Below, piece by piece: positions 57,080-64,000 of a DNA stretch of 64,000 bases. Source of the stretch: Cheiracanthium punctorium (lineage: Eukaryota > Arthropoda > Arachnida > Araneae > Cheiracanthiidae); the NCBI GenBank assembly GCA_038373885.1, contig JAWZYV010011908.1:496001-560000 (forward strand), given 5' to 3'. Below the pieces are notes generated by a model that was not told where the DNA came from, did not search any database, and saw nothing but the letters and a program-made list of their open reading frames with translations. Position numbers and translations under genes: made by a program. The number at the start of each line of letters is the position of its first letter. The stretch's first letter is position 1.

Positions 57080-57930
57080 TTTCTGAATGAGGACCAAGCC
57101 GCTAACTCGATATTTGTCAGTCTGATATCAAACGATGGATCGCTGAACAATTTTTCTATTTGTGCTCCAATAAATATACTTCCTTTTAACTTTGCTTCAC
57201 TCAGTATGAGAAACTTTTCTTTCAAATGATTGAAGACCTAACCTCATTTATCCAGAGCTTTAACAAAGTTCTTCATAAAACCCAACTTGACATGAATCGG
57301 AGGCAAAATGATTTTATTGGGCTCAACCAGTGTAGTATTTTTCACATTTTCTTTTACAGTTACATGTGATTTCCTTATAAGCCACTTTACTGTATAGTGG
57401 CTAAAGTTTCATAAGTTTCTTTCACGTCTACTGCATGAGCCAAAGGCACAGATGGAAAAGTATTGCCATTATTGAATAGTACTGCTTTCAATCTGGTTTT
57501 CCTAGAGTCAATAAAAAGTGACTATTCCTGATGTTATGTTGTACACCTAGCTGCATCAGCAGACCATTGACATCTGTACATACACACATTGAATTCTGCA
57601 TGTCGAAATATTCAGCAAATGAAGTACCTGTTGATCTCAAACAGAAAATTTTTGTACCTAGAGCTAGAAGGTTTTGTTGTTGTAGTCCTGACCCCAAAAG
57701 TTCAGCTTGCTGTTTTGAAAGTTTTAGATCGCGAATCAAATTGTTCAACTCCTTTTGATTAAAGAGCTGAGGCGAAAAATCATGAGAATGAAGGGAAAAG
57801 TTTTTTACAGGTTCTTGATCAGCGTCTTCAGATTCACATGACATTGTTTTTGATTCTATGTCTTGCAGAATACAGTCAGGAACAGGCAACCATTCATTAT
57901 GCCACCGGCAAATGCACTGAAGATACATTT
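57080..57930 (-). pseudogene. Relic of an uncharacterised repetitive arthropod protein
   Basis: The 146-residue open part (57928-57488, minus) contains FNQKELNNLIRDLKLSKQQA, ELLGSGLQQQNLLALGTKIF and MCVCTDVNGLLMQLGV. Downstream, in broken frames to about 57080, come PSVPLAHAVDVKETYE, KLGFMKNFVKAL and LKGSIFIGAQIEKLF, DPSFDIRLTNIELAAWSSF. From memory these phrases belong to a protein repeated many times in arthropod genomes (LNDLVRDL...KAELLxSRLxxxNLL and LPPLHIKLGLMKxFVKAL), probably transposon-derived but without a mechanism I can name. A central block between the two halves is deleted. Confidence 0.6.
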
Positions 57931-58495
57931 TATACTTTACTTTATGTCTAGTTTTGATAGAGAATGCCCTGCAATATTCGTGAGAGAGAAGTTATAGGCG
58001 CAAAAATGATCCTTAGACTAACTCCACACCATAGGAATTGAGAATTGCATAGCTCGACATTTTCCTTTCAGTCACTTGGTTAAAGTAGTAGTACAAGTTA
58101 TGCAAGAATATGAGGCGCAAAACTTTAATCTTGATCACCAAGAGGACTATCAAAATATAATTTATAGGCCTTAATCAAACCAGTAATTGCTTTTTTGGGC
58201 TTTTTGGGTGAATTTCTCATAGACATAACAAAAGTTTTCGGGGTGGTTAAGACAACAACTATGTTTACTAGTTGTTATTTTTAGTAAATGTAAGTTTTAA
58301 ATATATGTATAAGGCAATTTTAAAATAAAAATACATTTCAATAGAAACACACACTTATTAAAAAAACTCTCAATACATTCTTAGGCTGAGATAAATACGA
58401 TAGTAATTGCACCATGCATGTTTCAACATTTATTAGGTCATAATGTTTATTTCGCACTACTGGATTATCTGTCCATCTAATGAATAACACTTGCC

Positions 58496-58660
58496 CAAGG
58501 CGGTACCCAGGGGGGGGGGACAGGGGGTCTGTCCCCCGCCCTCGAAAATTAAAATTTTGTTAATAAAACAATAATAATAAAGCTTTTTTGTGAAAAATTG
58601 AGCCTTTTCACCTTTTGGTCCCCACCCCCACCCCGAAATTTTTTTCTGGATACGGCCCTG
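58496..58660. mobile_element. 165-bp hAT MITE
   Basis: The ends CAAGGCGGTACCCAG and, reverse-complemented, CAGGGCCGTATCCAG are imperfect inverted repeats. The flanks CACTTGCC (58488-58495) and CACTTTCC (58661-58668) agree in 7 of 8 bases. The CAGGGCCGTATCCAG terminus is typical of a widespread hAT-type MITE group. Confidence 0.82.
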
Positions 58661-58668
58661 CACTTTCC

Positions 58669-59053
58669 TGTGTAACATCTGACATCAAGTGACAATTTGC
58701 TGATCTTATAGCACTCTTGTACCAAACTTTAGAAAAAAAATTAAACATTAAACATTAAAATAAAAGAACGGATAGTGAAATGAAGAAAAAAATAGATAAA
58801 AATCCTTAAAAACTCAAAAATCTTACGTGCTAGAGCATTTTGAAAGATAGATTCGGATTCTACACACCAAAATACATACTAATTGATGTATCACATTCCA
58901 GAAGCAAAATGGCTGTTGAGTAATGTAATTAGCAATTGGGGTTGTTATGATTTCGCTAAACCCGAAAGAACCCCAGGTGAGTTTTTTCGTAAAAGCCCAC
59001 TTGAAAAAACACAACTGGGAAATTTAATTACGTACCTAATGCATCTCTTAATA
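58669..59053. other. AT-rich intron between transposons
   Basis: Nothing recognised. Confidence 0.4.
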
Positions 59054-61745
59054 CACTTGGCTCTCTTTTTAACGACTTTCAAGGAACCGCGAAAAATCGT
59101 CCTTAAATAGAGATCGTCCTTAAACAGAATTTGTAAAAAAAAAATATTTTCCTTCACACTTTACAGGCTTAGGACTGTCAATATATTATTTCCTAATATA
59201 TTGGCGTGTTTAAAAATGTCTTTTTTTATTACTATTATATTATTTTATTCACAAAAAATATTTTAAGTTACATTAAAAAAATACAAACAAACAATACAAT
59301 AAAATTATGTTTTAAAAAAATCTAAAAGTGTTGCTTGCTTCATTTTTAGCCTTGTTTTTGTTATTCTCTCTTCCAGATTTTCTAAAATGGTAAATGTGTC
59401 ATTTTCCATGTTCGATGAGATGATATAGCGTCGGAGAACATCTAGAGCAGAAGTTGCATCTGTGTAAGACGGTGGCGGTGTCTCATCCGTATTCTCAATT
59501 TCGTTTTCGTCGTCTGACACTGTGTTTTCATTTCGTATTTCTTCAAAAATTTCTTCTATATTTCTGTAATCTATTGTTAAAACAGATTCATCACAATTGT
59601 AGAAATCTTGAATTGTGACATCATCTTCCACAAGACTCCTCCATTCTTCAGGGGTAATGTCATCTTCGTTAATTTCTAGATCCATACTTTGCACTCCAAA
59701 AGGAGGTCCATTTTCTTCACTGTAAATTCCAGCAACGCGAAAGCAGTTTTTTATTGTAGATGAAGAAGCTTCTTTCCATGAAGCTGTTACCATGTGCATT
59801 GCTTCTAAGATCGTAAATTTTCTAGTTTTCATTCTGTCTTTTTCGGCCGAATTGTTTATTAATTTCCTTATTAAAGACTTTCTGTAGTATGCTTTGACAC
59901 TACGAATGATACCCAGGTCTAATGGCTGCAACTTGCTTGTGCAATTCGCTGGTAAGAAATGAATAGTCAAATTCGTAAGTCCAGGAATATTTGGAGGATG
60001 TGCTTTACAGCGGTCGAGTAAAAGTAAAACTTTTCTATTTTCTTTATGCATTTTTGCATCAAATTTTCTAGTCCAGTCAATAAAAATCGATGATGTCATC
60101 CATGCTTTTGTGTTATTCTGGTATTCACAAGGTTTCTTATTGATGTTCTTAAAACACCTTGGATTCTTTGATTTGCCTATAACTAGAGGTGGAAGTTTCT
60201 CTGATCCATCAGTATTAGTGCATAGTAAAACAGTCAATCGTTCCTTACTGAGTTTTCCGCCAAAGCATTTCTCGCTCTTATACGATAAAGTTTTATTAGG
60301 CATCATATTGTAGAATAGGCCAGTCTCATCTGCATTGAATATGTTTTTCTGGTCATATCCATCTAATATCCCTTTCAGCTCTATTTTCCACTCTTCCACT
60401 ATTTTTCATCTACGGAGCCACTTTCAGCCGATATGCTTTTGAATGCAAGTCCATATCTTTCTTTGAATTTTGCTAGCCAGCCAGCCGAAGCCTGAAAATT
60501 TTGCATTCGAAACTTTTCTGCCAGAAGAATAGCATTTTCTTTAAATATCACACCGGAAATTGGAATATTGGATGCTCTTGCTTCATGAAACCATTCTAGG
60601 AGTGCCTTATCAAACTCTTCTGATCGGCCACATTCAATTTTCTGTCGTTTGGATTTGGATCCCAAACCAAACTGTTTTGTTGCTTCAAGAATTTTTTTCT
60701 TTACATGCTAAAATACCCTTGAGAGTAGACTCAGGTATCTGAAATTGTCTTGGTAATTGGACTTTTAAAATTCCAATCCTTTTCTCCCACTTTTCAATTA
60801 TTTTCACCTTTTCGTGTAGCGTAAGATGTTTTCGCTTTGATGCCATTTTTCTCTGCTCGCCTTGTGTTCGTACGAATATGAGCTGCTACACACAACCATG
60901 AATTTTCTAAAATGAACACATAACCAAACACCTGCTTCTTGGAAGGAGAGAGAAAGGGTTGTTATAGTTTGGCTGCCTTAACTTGGAAGTCGACCTTTCA
61001 AGATTTCATTCGATTTCATTCCTAGAGAGGGATCGCTCATTGAAAGGTTACTAGGTGCTACTGCTTAATTGGCTACAGCTTCTTTCGCCAAGTGGGGAGA
61101 ATTTCTGGTGGTCATCCGGTCTCCCACCCTGCAGAGTAAAAGCGAATAAAAGGGCACACCTGCTCCGCTCGCCCCGCATGCTCATTCTTCATTGTGCTAG
61201 AAATTTCCTGTATCCACGATAAGGCGCCAATTACGGCTGCCTGATTTTACCCCGAAGGAAAACCTGTTGCCGAATTTCCCCAGTGGACTCGACCAAATTC
61301 ACGTGACCGACTGTCAAGTTAACGTAGCAGGACTATATTGCACAGGTCAGCTATTGTAAGTCGTATGACAACAGGGAGGGTCAATTGATTGATTTGACCA
61401 CCGCACCAAGAGCTCCGTGAAGGATAGTCCATCTTCCGCTAAACAGTAATCCCCGAATTCCCCTCCCCCTTTCTCTCATTGCAAAAAGTCTAATTCAAAC
61501 ATTGCAAACATCAAGGAAAGTCCTATTCTGTTATTGAAACCAAATTTGTTCGCCCACAGAAGGTTCCCCAGTTGCAGATAAGAAGTTAAAAAAAAATTAT
61601 CATGTAGAAGAAAAATCTTCGTTAAACAGAAACAGTATCGTCTCTAAATATAGATTTTTTATGTTGGAGGGTCCGGGACTTTGAAATATCGTCTTTAAAA
61701 AGAGATCGTCGTTAAGTAGAGCGTCGTTAAATAGAGAGCCAACTG
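59054..61745 (-). mobile_element. Nearly complete pogo/Tigger DNA transposon
   Basis: The terminal repeats are cacttggctctctttttaac at the left and, reverse-complemented from the right, cagttggctctctatttaac; both continue with cgtccttaaataga/cgacgctctacttaa-type sub-repeats. TA flanks both ends (59052-59053, 61746-61747). The 2.69 kb length and the 0.9 kb untranslated region upstream of the transposase match full-length Tigger-type elements. The single gene on the minus strand is almost intact (next entry), so this is the youngest autonomous-type element in the window. Confidence 0.9.
59308..60846 (-). pseudogene. pogo/Tigger transposase with two single-base frameshifts
   Basis: From the Met at 60846 (MASKRKHLTLHEKVKIIEKW) comes a psq-type helix-turn-helix, then the CENP-B-type domain (FDKALLEWFHEARASNIPIS, LAEKFRMQNFQASAGWLAKF), then the DDE domain (FNADETGLFYNMMPNKTLSY; LLLLDRCKAHPPNIPG; KLQPLDLGIIRSVKAYYRK). 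The three catalytic Asp of the DDD triad are present (NADETG, LLDRC, PLDLG); the usual Asn after the second Asp is Arg. Two A-run length changes break the frame: one extra A near 60694-60700 and one missing A near 60396-60403. Total about 513 codons, the usual length. The acidic C-terminus (EINEDDITPEEW) is normal for the family. Confidence 0.88.
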
Positions 61746-61828
61746 TATTGGTACACCACTTGTAAAGTTTATAAACAGCCTCCCTTCCCTTCAAACTCCA
61801 CCACTACCCAAGAAAACAAAAATTCAGA

Positions 61829-61925
61829 TTTTGGGATTTGGTGAAACTCGTACAAGTTCGGTGAATTGTATTAGGAAAGAAACAAAACGTTAGATACAAA
61901 TGAATTACCTTTATTAGCCTTAGTT
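61829..61925 (-). mobile_element. Partial duplicate of the mariner end and its flank
   Basis: The sequence attttgggatttggtgaaac, then tcgtacaagttcggtgaatt, aggaaagaaacaaaac and gaattacctttattagcc repeats 61968-62082 including the ~20 bp of non-mariner flank. It therefore arose by local duplication of the mariner boundary rather than by an independent insertion. Confidence 0.65.
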
Positions 61926-62068
61926 AATTTGATCTGCATATGCCAAAGCAGATTTAAATTTTTCATAGATTTTGGGATTTGGTGAAAGTCATACAAGGTG
62001 TGTCTAAAAAGTTCGGTGAATAGTTTTAGGAAAGAAACAAAACAGAAGATACAAATAAATTACCTTTA

Positions 62069-62592
62069 TTAGCCTTCAAAGTAATCGCCATTGTACACAA
62101 CACACTTTTGAGAATGTTCATAAAGCTCCTGAAAACGGTCAGAAAATGCCTTTTTCGGAATCAATCGCACAACGGATGTCACACGTCCTTGGATGGTCGA
62201 CACGTCCGCAAAATGTGGCTCTTTTAGGACCTCCTTCATGCAGGGAAACAGAAAGAAGTCCGCAGGCACCAGATGAGGGGAGTACGGTCAACGCCCCCTA
62301 GAGAGGCGCGGCGCGGGAGAAAAGAGAAACCCAAAGGAAACGCTTCACTTTACCCACTCAGTGTGACGTCACAAGTAAGCGCCGCGGTTTTCCTCTCTAG
62401 GGGACGTTGGTACGGTGGATGATCGAGAACAGTTACGCCACCCTGAGACAAGAATTGGCCCACGCGGATTGCAGAGTGAGCAGGCGCGTTATCGTGCACA
62501 ATTGCACCAACATTCCATGCGTCTCCGCAGCTGTTTTGCCCATTTTGTAACATAACTTGATGTTCACTCGTTGCTCTATTGCACGTTGACAC
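62069..62592 (-). pseudogene. mariner transposase C-terminal half, split by a MITE
   Basis: The minus strand reads VGAIVHDNAPAHSAIRVGQF and LSQGGVTVLDHPPY up to the insertion at 62410, then SPHLVPADFFLFPCMKEVLK and EPHFADVSTIQG, ending NGDYFEG at 62069. Excluding the insertion, the spacing between the Asp of HDNAPAH and the Asp of PADFF is 34 residues: the D34D signature of mariner. The segment is in frame across the insertion point, so the insertion landed in an otherwise uninterrupted reading. The first catalytic Asp region is deleted. Confidence 0.85.
62288..62410. mobile_element. 123-bp GC-rich MITE with 5-bp target duplication
   Basis: The ends TCAACGCCCCCTAGAGAGG and, reverse-complemented, CCAACGTCCCCTAGAGAGG match at 17 of 19 bases. 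The flanks are the identical pentamer TACGG (62283-62287 and 62411-62415). It splits the HPPY|SP codon region of the mariner transposase. A second internal inverted pair is gcgcggcgc / gcgccgcgg. Superfamily unknown. Confidence 0.85.
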
Positions 62593-62771
62593 TACCTCTC
62601 AGTCTCACACTGACTACGTTCGACGGCCCGTAGCGGGTTTTCCCATGACAACCATCTGGCTTTCTGCTAGGTGACATGTCTCTGAATCGTCATGTGCAAG
62701 CGCGTGCGCGTAGCACATGTTGTCGAAGAGATATCGGACCATTCACCGGACTTGGTAGACACACCTCGTAT

Positions 62772-63160
62772 AAATGTTTGTTCTCGCATTCCTTAAAAAT
62801 GGATTAAGAGAATACAATGAAGTTTAGCAACATGATCAGCAATGGTTAAAACAACAAAAATCGGAATTTTTTGAAAAGTTTAAATGAATTTTTAAAATGT
62901 TTATTTGCTTTTTTAGATTTTGAGAAAACTGCGCAAAATGTTTTCAAGGAATAATGTTAAAATATCTACAGTGAATCAAACAAAATTTAGTTACAGGTTA
63001 GAAAAGCTTCTTGACTTGAAAAACTCATTTAACCGGAATAACATTTAATTTTTTAAAATAGAAAGAAGTTCTCTATAATAGTCAAATATACTGATCCCTT
63101 TGTTAGTCCCAAACCTGTAATCTTTTTTAACAATACACAGAAGTTACAATTTTTATTTAT
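62772..63160. other. AT-rich intron
   Basis: Nothing recognised. Confidence 0.4.
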
Positions 63161-63276
63161 TGTACTATTGCTAATATACCATTTCCATTCTTTATACACC
63201 TACAATGCTGACGAAGATTCAAGCTTTTTGAAAAGTTGCATTATGTACTAACCCGTTAACGACGGGTACTTCAGCT
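63161..63276 (+). mobile_element. Helitron-like 3' end (third copy)
   Basis: The hairpin acccgttaacgacgggt is followed by acttcagCTAA and T at 63252-63277. The upstream words cctacaatgctgacgaag and gttgcattatgtactaaccc match the copies at 14498 and 18511. Only about 100 bp of the element is recognisable. Confidence 0.62.
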
Positions 63277-63609
63277 AATTTTTAAATAAAATACATGATG
63301 TTAAATATCTCTTTTTTTTGCGAAAACTGCTCCATTTTACTCGTCGATATGTACATGTGTCCTTAAGTAAATTCTGAAACGATTCTTTTTTTAAATTGAA
63401 AAAAAAAAACTGTGTGAATTATGCTTTCCTTTTTTTTACTAGCTATTTTTCTAGCTTGGATTACAATTCCGTTGTTCGATTTTTTAAACGTTTTAGAAAT
63501 TTTAATACACTTCCTATCCTCCCACCAATCTGATACTGAGTTACAGGGGAGCATTTATTTCTTATTTTTCTTTGTATTTTGTGAAGGCAAACCCACACAA
63601 AGGATATCT

Positions 63610-63820
63610 GCCTAGGATGGGGGGGGGGGCAACTTGGTCGGAGGACTCTCTAAGGGGTTCTAACGCGTATTCACGTTACATCTGGAGAAAACCGACCAGA
63701 ACTCCAGACCATTAGATCGACAGCCGCGCGACGGTGGCCTGAACCAGGGACCTTCACACTTCGGCCGTCTACCATTCTGAGTGCCTTATCCACTAGGACA
63801 TGATTGAGCGGAGATCTAGG
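63610..63820 (-). mobile_element. SINE copy 4 (best preserved head)
   Basis: Reverse-complemented it starts with cctagtggataaggcactca, then gacggccgaagtgtgaaggt and ccctggttcaggcc, giving tRNA-like box A and box B words, then gcgcggctgtcgatctaatg, tctggagttctggtcgg, atgtaacgtgaatacgcgtt and ctaggcagatatcc. It aligns throughout with 13079-13290. The length of about 210 bp suggests a complete copy. Confidence 0.72.
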
Positions 63821-64000
63821 CTAGTATGTGCAGTTTTTAGTTTCTGATTTTTATTAGTTTTTTTGTTCAAGTTTTCCAATAAGAATGAGCTGCATCTTTA
63901 AAGCACGAACGTTCGGCCCTAAATACTCAGGAGTTCTGAGTTTGAGTTTAAGGGAAGACTGGAGTTGAAAAATATATATGTGCGCGAACTTGTTGGTTAT

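Larger units (their letters stand above)
61994..62768 (-). mobile_element. Internally deleted mariner transposon
   Basis: The ends caaggtgtgtctaaaaagtt and, reverse-complemented, cgaggtgtgtctaccaagtc are inverted repeats of about 28 bp; TA flanks lie at 61992-61993 and 62769-62770. The element is about 775 bp, including a 123-bp insertion, so roughly half of a mariner is missing (the N-terminal and early catalytic part; 62593-62740 is mostly 5' untranslated sequence). Confidence 0.85.

Overview
The window looks like arthropod nuclear DNA, most probably from an arachnid such as a spider. It is AT-rich and shows no bacterial-style gene packing. It is crowded with animal transposons: BEL/Pao, a gag-only LTR relic, pogo/Tigger, mariner, hAT, piggyBac-type, Helitron-like and tRNA-derived SINEs. 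Three small exons on the + strand are the only host gene I can support. The species call is inference from transposon content and gene architecture; I could not search a database.

Host gene: three GT/AG-bounded exons (670-739, 26433-26517, 45123-45246) are mutually phase-compatible. Joined, they encode about 93 residues resembling the cytoplasmic N-terminal domain of an SLC4 bicarbonate-transporter-family protein, best SLC4A11-like. Almost everything else in the window is intron of this gene: about 25.7 kb, about 18.6 kb, and at least 18.7 kb after the last exon seen. Upstream and downstream exons must lie outside the window or were missed.

Intron 1 (740-26432): a decayed BEL/Pao retrotransposon (1117-8338) is split by a 2.3 kb long-armed palindromic element and by a hAT-type MITE. 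Then come tRNA-like SINEs, a 1.47 kb hAT-like element with a perfect 8-bp target duplication and a Helitron-like 3' end nested in it, a 440-bp palindromic MITE, a minus-strand Helitron-like element carrying a 154-bp tandem array, a 1.65 kb Tc1-like element, and another hAT MITE.

Intron 2 (26518-45122): a quiet stretch up to 33.0 kb; a 0.93 kb TA-flanked element rich in AAGCTTG words; a 2.5 kb long-inverted-repeat element with a degraded protein; two piggyBac-type MITEs; a THAP-domain relic; a 1.4 kb inverted-repeat element; a DUF4817-type transposase relic with two copies of one hAT MITE inside it; and a deleted mariner.

Intron 3 (45247-end): a hAT transposase relic split by a 513-bp insertion; Helitron-like debris with tandem repeats; a second DUF4817 relic; a 4 kb inverted/direct duplication built from an LTR-element gag; a conserved arthropod repeat protein relic; a nearly complete pogo/Tigger transposon (59054-61745) with only two homopolymer frameshifts; a mariner interrupted by a 123-bp MITE; and a SINE near the end. 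No CRISPR, rRNA, functional tRNA or toxin gene was seen.
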